64,000 nucleotides of DNA from Afipia sp. (GCA_024707075.1 JANQAK010000001.1:704001-768000), one strand, 5' to 3'. Numbered from the stretch's first letter, positions 28,643 through 43,783 are shown. Numbers and translations are program-made. Notes: generated by a model not told the origin, from the letters alone.

Positions 28643-29545
28643 GTGACGAGTGAGACACCCGCCCCGGCCGGACAAAAACCTCCGGCGATTTCCTTCGAGT
28701 TCTTCCCGCCCAAGACCGAGGAGATGGAGCGCAGCCTCTGGGAGGTCATCAACCGGCTCGCGCCGCTGTCCCCTAGCTTCGTCTCGGTGACCTATGGCGC
28801 GGGCGGCTCGACCCGCGAGCGCACCCACGCGACCATCGCGCGCATTCTCGCCGAGACCAAACTGACGCCGGCCGCGCATCTCACCTGCGTCGCCGCGACG
28901 AAAGCGGACATCGACGATGTGGTCGCGCGCTATCACGAGGTCGGCGTCCGCCACATCGTGGCGCTGCGCGGCGATCCGACAAGCGGCATCGGCACGAAAT
29001 ACACGGCGCACCCGGACGGTTATCAGCAGTCGTCCGATCTCGTCGCCAGCATCAAGCGCAACCATCCCGACATGGAGGTCAGCGTCTCGGCCTACCCCGA
29101 GAAGCATCCCGAAAGCGCCAGTTTCGATGCGGACATCGACGCGCTGAAGGCCAAGATCGATGCCGGCGCCACGCGCGCGATCACACAGTTCTTTTTCGAC
29201 AACGATCTCTACTATCGCTATCTCGACCGCGTCCGCGCGGCGGGAATCAACATTCCGATCGTGCCGGGCATCCTGCCGGTGCATAATTTCAAGCTCGCGA
29301 AAAACTTCGCCACCCGCGCCGGCGCGACGATTCCGGGCTGGCTCGAAGCCAAGTTCGAGGGGCTCGATGACGACGCCGACACGCGCCGCCTCGTGGCCGC
29401 GACCGTCGCCGCGGGACAGGTGCAGAAACTCGCCAAGCAGGGCGTCGAGAATTTCCATTTCTATACGATGAACCGGGCGGATCTCGTGTTCGCCATCAGC
29501 CACCTTCTGGGCATTCGCCCGAACGGTGCGCAGAAAGCAGCGTGA
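28643..29545 (+). CDS. metF: Methylenetetrahydrofolate reductase
   Basis: 300 aa, TIM-barrel FAD enzyme. Family motifs are SFEFFPPKTEEME near the N-terminus, TYGAGGSTRERT, and the ALRGDPTSG and ISQFFFDN-like (TQFFFDNDLYYRY) stretches. It reduces 5,10-methylene-THF to 5-methyl-THF, the methyl donor for MetH encoded just downstream. The GTG start at 28643 is preferred because GGAG lies nine bases upstream; ATG at 28628 overlaps that site. 125 bp, with a small GC-rich hairpin, separate it from metH. Confidence 0.93.
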   Translation: MTSETPAPAGQKPPAISFEFFPPKTEEMERSLWEVINRLAPLSPSFVSVTYGAGGSTRERTHATIARILAETKLTPAAHLTCVAATKADIDDVVARYHEVGVRHIVALRGDPTSGIGTKYTAHPDGYQQSSDLVASIKRNHPDMEVSVSAYPEKHPESASFDADIDALKAKIDAGATRAITQFFFDNDLYYRYLDRVRAAGINIPIVPGILPVHNFKLAKNFATRAGATIPGWLEAKFEGLDDDADTRRLVAATVAAGQVQKLAKQGVENFHFYTMNRADLVFAISHLLGIRPNGAQKAA

Positions 29546-29605
29546 TCCCATGAGTGTGAAGACATCTCCGCAAGCCAACCATTTCCGCGCGCTCATCTTC
29601 CTGCT

Positions 29606-29627
29606 CCCTCCCCCGCAAGGGGGAGGG
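29606..29627. repeat. Short GC-rich hairpin repeat in the metF-metH gap
   Basis: CCCTCCCCCGCAAGGGGGAGGG: nine-base arms around GCAA. It is the core of the CTCTCCCCGC-type repeat seen at 39240, 43611, 54893 and 63094. Confidence 0.7.
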
Positions 29628-29670
29628 AACGTAAGCAGCCAAATCGCACTGCGATTGAAGGATATGCGCA

Positions 29671-33531
<3,861 letters not shown>

Positions 33532-33551
33532 GCTACCGTCTTATTATTCGG

Positions 33552-33670
33552 CGTCGTCCCGGCGAAGGCCGGGACCCATAACCACAAAAGCCGATTGGAG
33601 CGCCGTGGCCATCGCTCTTCTCCAGTCGCAAATCTAGGGAGTATGGGTCCCGGCCTTCGCCGGGACGACG
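33552..33670. repeat. Long inverted repeat with nested hairpins (CGTCGTCCCGGCG type)
   Basis: Arms 33552-33580 and 33642-33670 form 29 perfect base pairs, and each arm folds on itself (CCCGGC-GAAG-GCCGGG). The 61-bp centre is not repeated. Diverged copies lie at 37913-38039 and 58941-59057. It sits right after metH; the rest of the gap 33532-33841 has no gene. Confidence 0.85.
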
Positions 33671-33841
33671 CAAGTACATACGACGCCGTGCGTGAGTGTG
33701 CTGTCTCGTTACGAGACGTACGCACCATCTCTGAACCTCCCCTCACGCATGCGTGACTCTAATTGTCCCGGAACCCGGAACAGCTTCGTCCGAGGGACGT
33801 TGGTGCACCGCAACTTCCGACAATCAAAAAAGGACTCCAAT

Positions 33842-34432
33842 ATGAAACAGGTGACATTTTTCGCCGCGGCTGCGGCTGTGACCGCTCTGGTCGCAACGCC
33901 CGTGCTCGCGCAGGACACCGTGCAGCCTCGCTCCGGCATCCATGCAAAGACCTACAAGTCCAAGCACCACATGAAGCACAGCGCGCGAATGCATACCCGC
34001 GGCGCAGATTACATGCGCACCTCCGATCGCTGGAACGATCGCGACGACTGGAACAACCGCGGCACCGGCTTCTGGCCGGCGGATGTGGTGGGCGGCGCTG
34101 TCGGCACGGCCGGCGCGATTGCGGGGGCTGCGGTCGGCACCGCGGGAGCGATTGCAACCGCGCCATTCGGAGGCCCGGCCTACAATGACCGCTATTACCA
34201 TGGCAGCCGTTACAGCGACGCGGGCAGCTATCCCTACGGCAACCGCCATCGCTATGGCGCGTCCTATGCCTCGATGAATGCTGGCGGATGGGACGATCCG
34301 GGCTACGTCGGCGCGTACACCTATAACGGCATCGCCATCCCGGCATCGGCGAGCTTCGACGCCCGCAACGGGTTCACCTGCCGGCCGGGTTCGATCACGC
34401 GCCTCGGCAACCAGCAGGTGATCTGCCAGTAA
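33842..34432 (+). CDS. Small secreted protein, unknown function
   Basis: 196 aa. A signal peptide (AAAVTALVATPVLAQ, cleavage near residue 23) is followed by a His/Lys/Arg-rich region (about 30-60), a Gly/Ala-rich stretch with alternating VGTAGAIAGAAVGTAG (about 82-102), a Tyr/Gly/Asn-rich region and a C-terminus with two cysteines (FTCRPGS and VICQ). I recognise no enzyme family; proteins of this style are common in Bradyrhizobium and are often annotated as hypothetical. The start at 33842 has AAAGGA seven bases upstream. It ends before a strong terminator shared with the carbonic anhydrase gene. Confidence 0.8.
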   Translation: MKQVTFFAAAAAVTALVATPVLAQDTVQPRSGIHAKTYKSKHHMKHSARMHTRGADYMRTSDRWNDRDDWNNRGTGFWPADVVGGAVGTAGAIAGAAVGTAGAIATAPFGGPAYNDRYYHGSRYSDAGSYPYGNRHRYGASYASMNAGGWDDPGYVGAYTYNGIAIPASASFDARNGFTCRPGSITRLGNQQVICQ

Positions 34433-34450
34433 GCAGGCAGGCGAAAAGTC

Positions 34451-34479
34451 ATGGCGGCCGGAGTTTCTCCGGCCGCCAT
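34451..34479. terminator. Bidirectional hairpin between convergent genes
   Basis: ATGGCGGCCGGAG (34451-34463), loop TTT, perfect complement 34467-34479. There is a short T-rich tail on the plus side (TTTCC). It serves the secreted protein gene and probably the carbonic anhydrase gene. Confidence 0.75.
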
Positions 34480-34488
34480 TTCCGTGAT

Positions 34489-35199
34489 TTACGCCATGAA
34501 GCTGACGCGGCGGGTCTCGAGATCATGCATCGCGCCCACGATGCGAAGCTGGCCCGCCTTGACCAGGTCCTTGAGCACGGGGCTTTTCGCCGTCAGTGCG
34601 GCGACGCCCATCTTCACATTGGTTTCGGCCACCGCCTGGACGAGCGCCGCATTTTTCGAGGTGCGTTCGCCGCTGATCTTGCTCGCCGTCACCGCCGGCT
34701 GAATGTGGGCGAGGGTCGCCGTCAGGTTACCGAGCTTGACGTGATCGATCGCGCCCTTGACGGCGCCGCAATCGCTGTGTCCCAGCACCACAATGGCCCG
34801 CGCGCCCGCGACCTTGGCCGCATATTCCAGACTGCCGAGGAAATCCGTGTTGATGAAATTGCCCGCCACCCGGGTGCAGAAGACGTCGCCGATCCGCTGA
34901 TCGAAGACAAGCTCGGGCGGCACGCGCGAATCCATGCAGCCGACAATGGCCGCGAACGGGGCCTGCGACTTCGCGGTTTCCTTGGCCTGCTGGATCAGAT
35001 CGCAATTGATGGTCTTGCCGTCGATGAAGCGCTCGTTGCCAGCCTTGAGGCGCGCCAGCGCTTCGTCCGGAGTGATGGCGTGCTGGCGGTCGCGGGTCAT
35101 GACCGCACAGGCGGCATCCACGGCCCGGGCACTGTTCGACGTGAGCGATGAAACGAGGGCGAGTGAAGCGCAAGTGCAGAACGCACGGCGATGCAGCAT
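34489..35199 (-). CDS. Beta-carbonic anhydrase with export signal
   Basis: 236 aa. Zinc ligands are Cys88, Asp90 (in GCMDSR), His141 and Cys144 (in GHSDCGAVKG), with Asp90-Arg92 as the catalytic dyad. This is the full set for a beta-class enzyme that interconverts CO2 and bicarbonate. The N-terminus (MLHRRAFCTCASLALVSS) has a twin arginine and a hydrophobic stretch ending ARA, so export, perhaps by Tat, is likely. The start at 35199 follows GGGAG. Cytoplasmic relatives lack such a leader. Confidence 0.9.
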   Translation of the reverse strand: MLHRRAFCTCASLALVSSLTSNSARAVDAACAVMTRDRQHAITPDEALARLKAGNERFIDGKTINCDLIQQAKETAKSQAPFAAIVGCMDSRVPPELVFDQRIGDVFCTRVAGNFINTDFLGSLEYAAKVAGARAIVVLGHSDCGAVKGAIDHVKLGNLTATLAHIQPAVTASKISGERTSKNAALVQAVAETNVKMGVAALTAKSPVLKDLVKAGQLRIVGAMHDLETRRVSFMA

Positions 35200-35350
35200 G
35201 AGGACGGCTCCCTGAAAATGTCTGTCTGAACTTTCCTGGCAGACAAGGACACGCCGCGATTCGCGGCGCATGGAACTTTTGGGTCAAAGCCGTTAAAAAG
35301 ACACAACCGCGATTGCGATAAATCGCTTCAACCGCTGTTGGATTTTCCGC

Positions 35351-36859
<1,509 letters not shown>

Positions 36860-36957
36860 GACGGTTCTTCCCGGATGCTGGTTTGTTCGCGGTGTTGTTG
36901 CGGCAAACCAAGCGGATCGCGGCACGCGCGTCAATATGAGCGGCAAAATGAAACGCC

Positions 36958-37068
36958 GTCACCCTGAGGTGCGCGCGTGCTTGCGCGCCTCGAAGGGCGA
37001 CGGCGGATATATTGCGTTGTGCGTCATCCTTCGAGGCTCGCCGAAGGCGGCTCGCACCTCAGGATGAC
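36958..37068. repeat. Palindromic repeat (GTCATCCTGAGG type)
   Basis: Two adjacent hairpins: GTCACCCTGAGGTGCGCGC with ...CGCCTCGAAGGGCGAC, then GTCATCCTTCGAGGCTCG with ...CACCTCAGGATGAC. It lies between glpK and the SDR gene. Related copies are at 15156 and 62948. Confidence 0.8.
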
Positions 37069-37110
37069 GACGATTCCCTCTCCCCACTAGCGGCGGGAGG
37101 AGAAGACAGC

Positions 37111-37884
37111 CTACACCGCTGCCGTCGTCACGCCGCCATCGATGACGATGGTCTGGCCGGTCATGAAGGTCGAGGCATCGGAGGCGAGATAGACCACAGC
37201 GCCCGCGATCTCGTGCGGCTCGCCGATCCGGCGCAGCGGCGTGGTCGCGGTGCGGCGCGCCAGCAATTCCTCGTTCTCCCACAGCGCGCGGGCGAAATCG
37301 GTTTTCACCAGACCCGGCGCGATGCAGTTCACCCGCACGTTCTTCGGGCCCCACTCACCGGCGAGGCTGCGGCAGAGTGAGAAATCCGCCGCCTTGGAGA
37401 TGCCGTAGGCGCCGATCACGGTGGAGCCGCGCAAGCCCCCGATCGAGGACACGATGACGACCGAGCCGCCGCCGCGCTCGGCCATCTTCGGCATCGCCAG
37501 ACCGCAGAGCCAGATGTTGCTCTTGACGTTGGCGCCCATGATCTTGTCGAAGGCGTCGTCCGTAATGTCGAGCAGCGGGCCGTAATAGGGATTGACCGCC
37601 GCGTTGCAGACCAGAATGTCGATCTTGCCATAATGCGCGATGGCGCCGTTGACCAGCGCCTCGACCTCGTCGCGGCGGCTGATGTTGCAGGCGATGACAT
37701 GGGCGTCACCGCCGCCGTCGCGGATGCCGTCGGCGACTTCCTGACAGGCGTCCGCCTTGCGGCTGGAGACGACGACCTTCGCGCCCATCCGCGCCAGCAG
37801 TTCCGCCGAGGCGCGGCCGATGCCGCGGCTCGATCCAGTGACGACGGCGACCTTGCCGGTGAGATCGAAGGGATTGTTCGTCAT
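37111..37884 (-). CDS. Short-chain dehydrogenase/reductase (SDR) at the end of the pim-like operon
   Basis: 257 aa, classical SDR. Cofactor motif TGSSRGIG near residue 16; NAAV; catalytic Ser in VSSIGG and Tyr/Lys in AYGISKAA. It probably oxidises or reduces a hydroxyacyl or keto group with NAD(P)H. It follows the acyl-CoA dehydrogenase gene in the same direction after a 150-bp gap filled by a repeat, so it may be the last gene of the beta-oxidation operon. ATG 37884 gives the usual MTNNPFDLTGKVAVV start; ATG 37893 is an alternative. Confidence 0.87.
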   Translation of the reverse strand: MTNNPFDLTGKVAVVTGSSRGIGRASAELLARMGAKVVVSSRKADACQEVADGIRDGGGDAHVIACNISRRDEVEALVNGAIAHYGKIDILVCNAAVNPYYGPLLDITDDAFDKIMGANVKSNIWLCGLAMPKMAERGGGSVVIVSSIGGLRGSTVIGAYGISKAADFSLCRSLAGEWGPKNVRVNCIAPGLVKTDFARALWENEELLARRTATTPLRRIGEPHEIAGAVVYLASDASTFMTGQTIVIDGGVTTAAV

Positions 37885-37912
37885 GGTCTGCATCGTCCAG
37901 ATCGCTAACTTG

Positions 37913-38039
37913 GTCGTCCCGGCGAACGTCGGGACCTATCATCCCAGATCGCTCTGTTGGAACGACATGGAAGACCGTTTTTCAAATCTCCGACAGGGGT
38001 GATGGGTCCCGGCTTGCGCTACGCTTGCCGGGACGACCA
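37913..38039. repeat. Diverged copy of the CGTCGTCCCGGCG inverted repeat
   Basis: TCGTCCCGGCGAACGTCGGGACC at the left and GGGTCCCGGCTTGCG...GCCGGGACGACC at the right. The right arm has an insertion of about seven bases relative to the 33552 copy. It fills the gap between the acyl-CoA dehydrogenase and SDR genes. Confidence 0.75.
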
Positions 38040-38040
38040 G

Positions 38041-39183
38041 TCACACCAGATTGCCCGCCTCGCTGACGCGGCGCAGGTGATAATCGGTATCGCCGAAGGT
38101 GCTCTCGATCATGGTCAGCCGCTTGAAGTAGTGGCCGATCTTGAGCTCCATGGTCATGCCGACGCCGCCGTGAAGCTGGATCGACTGCTGGCCAACGAAC
38201 TTCAGCGACTTGCCGATCTGCACCTTCGCCGCCGCGACCGCCTTGGCGCGCTCGGCGGCGTCCTCGAAATCGGACGCCATAGTGGCGAAAATCGACATGC
38301 TGCGGGCCTGCTCCAGCGCCACGAACATATCCGCCGCGCGGTGCTGCAAGGTCTGGAAATTGCCGATCGTGACGCCGAACTGCTTGCGGGTCTTGAGATA
38401 CTCCACCGTCGATTTCAGCGACTCGTCCATCGCGCCGACAGCCTCGGCGCACATCGCGATGCGCGCTTCGTCCACCACGCGCTCGACCAGCGGCAGACCG
38501 TTCTCGGCATCGCCGATCACGGCGTCCGCGCCGACCTCGACGCCCTCGAACCGGATGTCCGCCGCGCGCATGCCGTCCTGGGTCGCGTAGCCCTTGACGG
38601 TGACACCCTTGGCGTTCGCCGGCACCAGGAACACGCCGATGCCGTTGCGATCACGCTGGCCGCCCTTGGTGCGCGCGGTTACGATCAGGGTGTCCGCGGT
38701 CTCGCCGTGCAGCACCACGAACTTCTCGCCGTCGATGACCCAACCGCTGCCCTTCTTCTTGGCGATGGTGGTCACGTCCGCGAGATTGTAGCGCGAGTTC
38801 TTCTCCAACTGCGCAAACGCCAGCGTCTTGCTGCCGTCGATGATAGAGGGAACATGCGCAGCCTTCTGCGCGTCCGATCCGCCGTGACGGAGGAAGCCGC
38901 CGCCGAGGATGACGGTCGACAGATAAGGCTCGATCACCAGCGCCTTGCCCAGCGCTTCCATCACGATCGCGGTTTCCACCGCGCCCGCGCCGAAGCCGCC
39001 GTCGGCTTCCGGGAACGGCAGGCCGAGCAGGCCCTGCTCCGCCAGCTTGTTCCAGACGGTCTTGCTCCAGCCGCCCTTTTCCGCCGCGTACTTCTTGCGC
39101 TGATCGAAATCGTAGGAATCGGCCAGCAGACCGTCGACGCTGTCTTTCAGGAGACGCTGCTCCTCGGACAAATCAAAATCCAT
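38041..39183 (-). CDS. pimD: Acyl-CoA dehydrogenase, small subunit type (PimD-like)
   Basis: 380 aa. Acyl-CoA dehydrogenase N-terminal helical, middle beta and C-terminal helical domains are all present (DFDLSEEQRLLKDSVDGL at the start, LQLHGGVGMTMELKIGHYF near the end). It pairs with the 408-aa acyl-CoA dehydrogenase just upstream; in R. palustris PimC and PimD are the large and small subunits of a dicarboxyl-CoA dehydrogenase. Operon order supports this assignment, made from memory of that operon. Substrate chain length is not visible from sequence. Confidence 0.82.
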   Translation of the reverse strand: MDFDLSEEQRLLKDSVDGLLADSYDFDQRKKYAAEKGGWSKTVWNKLAEQGLLGLPFPEADGGFGAGAVETAIVMEALGKALVIEPYLSTVILGGGFLRHGGSDAQKAAHVPSIIDGSKTLAFAQLEKNSRYNLADVTTIAKKKGSGWVIDGEKFVVLHGETADTLIVTARTKGGQRDRNGIGVFLVPANAKGVTVKGYATQDGMRAADIRFEGVEVGADAVIGDAENGLPLVERVVDEARIAMCAEAVGAMDESLKSTVEYLKTRKQFGVTIGNFQTLQHRAADMFVALEQARSMSIFATMASDFEDAAERAKAVAAAKVQIGKSLKFVGQQSIQLHGGVGMTMELKIGHYFKRLTMIESTFGDTDYHLRRVSEAGNLV

Positions 39184-39239
39184 TTTACTTCCTCACTATA
39201 AAATTGTGCTGTCGCCGCAGTTCGCAGATTTCAGCTTCT

Positions 39240-39368
39240 CACATCTCCCCGTCCTCACGGGGAGAGGTCGGCGCGTAGCGCCGGGTGAGGGGCAATCGCT
39301 GTCCGCAGAGCCCGCGTGCAAACGCCCCTCACCCCAACCCCTCTCCCCGCAAGAGCGGGGCGAGGGAG
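39240..39368. repeat. GC-rich palindromic repeat (CTCTCCCCGC type)
   Basis: CATCTCCCCGTCCTCACGGGGAGAGG, GCGCGTAGCGCCGGGTGAGGGG and, at the right, CCCTCACCCC...CCCTCTCCCCGCAAGAGCGGGGCGAGGG. It lies between the two acyl-CoA dehydrogenase genes. Confidence 0.75.
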
Positions 39369-39373
39369 GAGCC

Positions 39374-40600
39374 TCACAACCCCAGCACCGCCTTGGTGAT
39401 GATGTTGCGCTGGATCTCGTTCGAGCCTCCGTAGATGGAGACCTTGCGATAGTTGAAGTAACCCGGCGCGACGGTGGTCGCCCAGCTTGCTTCCTCGTTG
39501 CTCTTGTCGTCTTCCGGCGCATAAGGCAGCGCGAACGGCCCTGTGATCTCCAGCAGCAGTTCGGTGATGGTCTGCTGGATCTCGGAGCCCTTGATCTTGA
39601 GGATCGAGGAGGCCGGGTCCGGCTTGCCCTTGCCGTTCTTGTGCTCGTTGGCGACGACGCGCATCTGGGTCAATTCGAGCGCCTTGAGTTCGATCTCGGT
39701 CGCCGCGAGCTTTTCGCGGAAACGGGAATCCTCGATCAGCGGCTTGCCGTCCTGTTCGACCTTGGAGGCAAGATCGCGGATGCGGCGGATGCGCTCCTTC
39801 GACATGCCAACGCGGGCGATGTTGGTGCGCTCGTTGCCGAGCAGGAATTTTGCGTAATCCCAGCCCTTGTTCTCCTCGCCGACGAGATTCTCCACCGGCA
39901 CCTCGACGTCGTCGAAGAACACTTCGTTGACTTCGCGGCCGCCGTCGATGGTCTGGATCGGACGCACGGTGACGCCGCGCGACTTCATGTCGAACAGGAT
40001 AAACGAAATGCCCGACTGCTTCTTGGCATCGGGGTCGGTGCGGCAGAGACAGAAAATCCAGTCGGCGTATTGCGCGAGCGTGGTCCATGTCTTCTGGCCG
40101 TTGATGACGTAGACGTCGCCCTTGCGCTTGGCTGTCGTCTTCAGCGAGGCGAGATCGGAGCCGGCGCCCGGCTCGGAGAAGCCCTGGCACCACCAGTCGT
40201 CGAGATTGGCGATGCGCGGCAGGTAATGCTTCTTCTGCGCTTCGTTGCCGAAGGTGTAGATCACCGGGCCGACCATGTTGACGCCGAACGGCAGCGGCGA
40301 CGGCGCGGGCGCGGACTGCAACTCTTCGAGGAAGATATACTGCTGCACCGGCGACCAGCCGGTGCCGCCGTATTCCTTCGGCCAGTGCGGCACCGCCCAT
40401 CCCTTCTTGTTCAGGATGCGCTGCCAGGTGACCATGTCTTCCTTGCTGGTATGGCGGCCTTCCACCAGCTTCTTGCGGATGTCGGCGGGGAGACTCTCCT
40501 TGAAGAAGGTCCGCACCTCGTCGCGAAACGCCAGTTCTTCCTTGCTGAAACTCAGATCCATGGGATCCTCCTGAAAAACGAATTCAAATTCTGTCCGCAT
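39374..40600 (-). CDS. pimC: Acyl-CoA dehydrogenase, large subunit type (PimC-like)
   Basis: 408 aa, complete acyl-CoA dehydrogenase with FAD/substrate-binding stretches (GFSEPGAGSDLASL at about 137-150) and a C-terminal IYGGSNEIQRNIITK motif, a common end of this family. Third position after the ligase and thiolase matches R. palustris pimC. It would oxidise a pimeloyl-CoA-like dicarboxyl-CoA to the enoyl-CoA. The gaps to its neighbours are filled with palindromic repeats. Confidence 0.83.
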   Translation of the reverse strand: MRTEFEFVFQEDPMDLSFSKEELAFRDEVRTFFKESLPADIRKKLVEGRHTSKEDMVTWQRILNKKGWAVPHWPKEYGGTGWSPVQQYIFLEELQSAPAPSPLPFGVNMVGPVIYTFGNEAQKKHYLPRIANLDDWWCQGFSEPGAGSDLASLKTTAKRKGDVYVINGQKTWTTLAQYADWIFCLCRTDPDAKKQSGISFILFDMKSRGVTVRPIQTIDGGREVNEVFFDDVEVPVENLVGEENKGWDYAKFLLGNERTNIARVGMSKERIRRIRDLASKVEQDGKPLIEDSRFREKLAATEIELKALELTQMRVVANEHKNGKGKPDPASSILKIKGSEIQQTITELLLEITGPFALPYAPEDDKSNEEASWATTVAPGYFNYRKVSIYGGSNEIQRNIITKAVLGL

Positions 40601-40603
40601 TTA

Positions 40604-40687
40604 CCGTCATTGCGAGGAGCACTTGCGACGAAGCAATCCAGTCCTTTTCTGTAGCTCTGGATTGCTTCGCTTCGCTCGCAATGACGG
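40604..40687. repeat. Palindromic repeat (CCGTCATTGCGAGGAGC type)
   Basis: CCGTCATTGCGAGGAGC at the left and GCTCGCAATGACGG at the right, with inner arms GCAATCCAG / CTGGATTGC. A second copy is at 54799-54881. It fills the pimB-pimC gap. Confidence 0.85.
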
Positions 40688-40700
40688 CGTGCCGGGTCTC

Positions 40701-41885
40701 TTACTGCAAGATCTCGAACAGGCCGGCCGCGCCCATGCCGCCGCCGACGCACATGGTCACCACGCCGTACTTCGCCTTGCGGCGGCGGCCTTCGATCAGC
40801 ACATGGCCCGCGAGACGTGAGCCGGTCATGCCGTAGGGATGGCCGACCGAGATCGCGCCGCCGTTGACGTTGAGCTTTTCCGGATCGATGCCGAGCTTGT
40901 CGCGGCAGTAAAGCGCCTGCACGGCGAAGGCTTCGTTCAATTCCCACATATCGATGTCCTCGATCTTGAGGCCGTGACGCTTGAGCAGGCGCGGAATCGC
41001 GAACACGGGGCCGATGCCCATTTCATCCGGCTCGCAGCCCGCGGCGACGAAGCCGCGGAAGATGCCGAGCGGCTTGAGGCCCTTCTTGGCCGCGAGCTTG
41101 TCGCTCATGATGACCTGGGCGCTGGCGCCGTCCGACAACTGGCTGGCGTTGCCGGCGGTCACGCAGCCACCCTCGATCACGGGCTTGAGGCTCGCAAGCC
41201 CTTCCGCCGTGGTCTCGGGGCGCGGACCCTCGTCCTGCGAGATCGTGATCTCCTTGTAGGACACTTCCTTGGTGTTCTTGTCGACCACCGCCATCTTGGT
41301 GGTCATCGGCGCGATCTCGTCCTTGAAGCGCCCGCCTTGCAGGCCGGAGGCGGTGCGGCGCTGGCTTTCCAGCCCGAACTCGTCCTGCTTCTCGCGCGAG
41401 ATGCCGTAGCGCTTCGCCACCACTTCGGCGGTGTTCAGCATCGACATGTAGACGTCGCCCTTGATGGCGACGAGTTCCGGATCGACGGCGTGGAACTTGT
41501 TGATGTGATCGTTCTGCACGAGGCTGATCGATTCACCGCCGCCGGCCACCGCCACTTCGACGCCGTCATACATGATCGAGCGCGCCGCGAGCGCGATCGC
41601 CTGCAAGCCGGACGAGCACTGGCGGTCGATGGTGGTGCCGGCCACCGACACCGGAAGACCGGCGCGAAGCGCGGCCTTGCGCGCGATGTTGCCGCCGGTG
41701 GTGCCCTGCTGCATGGCGGCGCCCATCACCACGTCCTCGATCTCGGCGCCGTCGATGCCGGCGCGCTTCACCGCGTGCTCGATCGCGTGGCCGAGCAGCG
41801 TCGCGCCCTCGGTGTTGTTGAAGGCGCCGCGATAGGCCTTGCCGATGGGAGTGCGGGCAGTGGAAACAATAACGGCTTCGGTCAT
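40701..41885 (-). CDS. pimB: Acetyl-CoA acyltransferase (thiolase, PimB-like)
   Basis: 394 aa, thiolase family. The nucleophile Cys90 is in [11 protein letters not shown], the general-base region is [10 protein letters not shown] and the second Cys lies in [13 protein letters not shown]. It carries out the last step of beta-oxidation, releasing acetyl-CoA from a 3-ketoacyl-CoA. It overlaps the ligase gene by four bases (ATGA at 41885-41882). Confidence 0.9.
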   Translation of the reverse strand: MTEAVIVSTARTPIGKAYRGAFNNTEGATLLGHAIEHAVKRAGIDGAEIEDVVMGAAMQQGTTGGNIARKAALRAGLPVSVAGTTIDRQCSSGLQAIALAARSIMYDGVEVAVAGGGESISLVQNDHINKFHAVDPELVAIKGDVYMSMLNTAEVVAKRYGISREKQDEFGLESQRRTASGLQGGRFKDEIAPMTTKMAVVDKNTKEVSYKEITISQDEGPRPETTAEGLASLKPVIEGGCVTAGNASQLSDGASAQVIMSDKLAAKKGLKPLGIFRGFVAAGCEPDEMGIGPVFAIPRLLKRHGLKIEDIDMWELNEAFAVQALYCRDKLGIDPEKLNVNGGAISVGHPYGMTGSRLAGHVLIEGRRRKAKYGVVTMCVGGGMGAAGLFEILQ

Positions 41886-43567
41886 GAGCGACCTCCTGTT
41901 GCAAGTTTGGGTTGTTGTTGTGGTTGATGGCGTTGCTGGTTGCGCAGTTCGTGGCGCGAGAGTTTTCCGACGCTGGTGCGCGGCAGTTCCTTGAGAAACT
42001 CCACCGCGACCGGCAATTCGTGTTTGCCGACCTTGCCGATGAGAAACGCGCGCAGATCCTCGATGGTGAACGGCTCGGCTCCGGCGCGCAGGGTCACGAA
42101 GGCCTTGGCCGCCTCGCCCCGATAATCATCGGGAATACCGATCACGATGACTTCCTGCACGGCGGGATGCATGTAGATCGCCTGCTCGATCATCTGCGGA
42201 TAGACGTTGAAGCCGCCGGAGATGATCATGTCCTTCTTGCGGTCGACCAGATAGAAATAGCCGTCGCTGTCCATATAGCCGATGTCGCCGGTGAGGAAAC
42301 GGTCGCCGACGAAGGCTTCCGCGGTTTCCTGCTCGCGGTTCCAGTAACCCCTGGTGACGTTGGGGCCGCGAATGCGGATCTCGCCGGTCTCGCCCACCGG
42401 CAGCACCTGCTTTGGATCGTCGAGCGACACCACATCCATCTCGATGCCGGGCAGCATGAGGCCGATGGAGCCGGGCTTGTCCGGTCCGTCCTTCGGATGG
42501 CCGGTGCCGGGCGAGCAGGTTTCCGTCATGCCCCAGCCGCTTTTCAGCGTGAGGCCGGTCTTGCGCTGGAAGATGTTCGCGACCTCCACCGGCAGCGGCG
42601 CGCCGCCCGAACCGGCCATCACCAGCGAGGACAGGTCGCGCTTGTCGAGATCCGGCTGATTGGCGATGGCGATCCACATGGTCGGCACGCCCGGAAACAC
42701 CGTGGCGCGCTTGGTTTCGATGTCGCGCAAAACGGCCTCGGGATCGAACCGCTGGTGCAGCGAGATCAGCTCGCCGTTCTTCAGGCTGCGCAGCAGCACC
42801 ACGGTGAGCGCGTAGATATGAAACAGCGGCAGCACGAGAATGATGCGCTCGATGGCGTTGCGCTCGGTCTTGTTGGTCAGATTCCATACATCGTAGATCG
42901 AAACCGCCGAGGTGAGATTGCCGTGGGTCAGCATCGCGCCCTTGGGCAATCCGGTGGTGCCGCCGGTATATTGTAGCAACGCGATGTCGTCGGCGCTGAT
43001 CGCGGGCCACTTCGCCGGGGGCTGCGCGCCCTTGACGAAATTCGCGAAGGTCACGATGGCGGGGTTCGCCGGAATCGGGGCGTGCGGATTGCCGACGTCG
43101 CCCCAGACCTGGTCCTCGCAGACGATGAGCTTGTCGATCAGGCCTTTCTCGAAAAATTTCAATGCGGTCGGCAACAGCGTCGCCAGATTGCTGGTGATGA
43201 GAACGCGCGCGCCGCTGTCTTTCAGCTTGTGGGTCAGCGCGATCTCGCCGTCGAGCGGACTGAGATGCACCACCCGCGCGCCGGCTTTCAGCGCGCCGAA
43301 GAAATTCACCGGATGATCCGGCGAATTTCCAAGGAACAACGCGACCGAAGAGCCCTTGCCGTAACCGGCGTGGAGAAACGCGCTGGCCGCAACCTCGACC
43401 TTGCGCGCCAGTTCCTCATAGCTGATCGGCCGGTCGCGATATTCGATCGCCGCGCGCGATCCGAAATCCGCGGCCGCCTTCGACAATAAATCCGGCAGCG
43501 TGCCGCGCGGGATCGGTGAATCCCAGCGGACGCCTTCGGGATAGAACTGCTCGCCGGGATGAATCAT
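41882..43567 (-). CDS. pimA: Long-chain or dicarboxylic acid-CoA ligase (PimA-like)
   Basis: 561 aa, ANL superfamily. The AMP-binding motif is [14 protein letters not shown] (about residue 205), the second is around [11 protein letters not shown], and the ATP-binding [21 protein letters not shown] leads into the C-terminal lid with its conserved catalytic Lys ([11 protein letters not shown]). It activates a carboxylic acid to its CoA thioester with ATP. Start ATG 43567 with AGGA upstream. Gene order suggests a pimeloyl-CoA ligase; from sequence alone it could be a medium/long-chain acyl-CoA synthetase. Confidence 0.85.
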   Translation of the reverse strand: MIHPGEQFYPEGVRWDSPIPRGTLPDLLSKAAADFGSRAAIEYRDRPISYEELARKVEVAASAFLHAGYGKGSSVALFLGNSPDHPVNFFGALKAGARVVHLSPLDGEIALTHKLKDSGARVLITSNLATLLPTALKFFEKGLIDKLIVCEDQVWGDVGNPHAPIPANPAIVTFANFVKGAQPPAKWPAISADDIALLQYTGGTTGLPKGAMLTHGNLTSAVSIYDVWNLTNKTERNAIERIILVLPLFHIYALTVVLLRSLKNGELISLHQRFDPEAVLRDIETKRATVFPGVPTMWIAIANQPDLDKRDLSSLVMAGSGGAPLPVEVANIFQRKTGLTLKSGWGMTETCSPGTGHPKDGPDKPGSIGLMLPGIEMDVVSLDDPKQVLPVGETGEIRIRGPNVTRGYWNREQETAEAFVGDRFLTGDIGYMDSDGYFYLVDRKKDMIISGGFNVYPQMIEQAIYMHPAVQEVIVIGIPDDYRGEAAKAFVTLRAGAEPFTIEDLRAFLIGKVGKHELPVAVEFLKELPRTSVGKLSRHELRNQQRHQPQQQPKLATGGRS

Positions 43568-43610
43568 GGATGACACGTCCTGAATGAAGACCCGCGCGCG
43601 ATGTCTCCGT

Positions 43611-43711
43611 TCCCTCCCCCCTTGCGGGGGAGGGTTAGGGAGGGGGGTACACCGCAAGCACTGTGGCCGCGATACCCCCACCCCCGACCCCTCCCCGCAA
43701 GGGGAGGGGTG
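43611..43711. repeat. GC-rich palindromic repeat (CTCCCCGC type)
   Basis: CCCTCCCCCCTTGCGGGGGAGGG and, 50 bp further, CCCTCCCCGCAAGGGGAGGG, in the 216-bp gap between the pimF-like and pimA-like genes. Confidence 0.75.
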
Positions 43712-43783
43712 CAGAGAGGGATTGCAGCGCGTTGCGCGACAACATCGCGTCAGCCCTTGGCGAGCGACGCGAATGTCTTGCCT

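Noticed and set aside
33552-33670. 29-bp perfect inverted repeat as an insertion sequence end pair
   Set aside because: The 61-bp interior has no coding capacity, no target duplication is visible and similar diverged copies occur elsewhere; treated as an intergenic repeat family.
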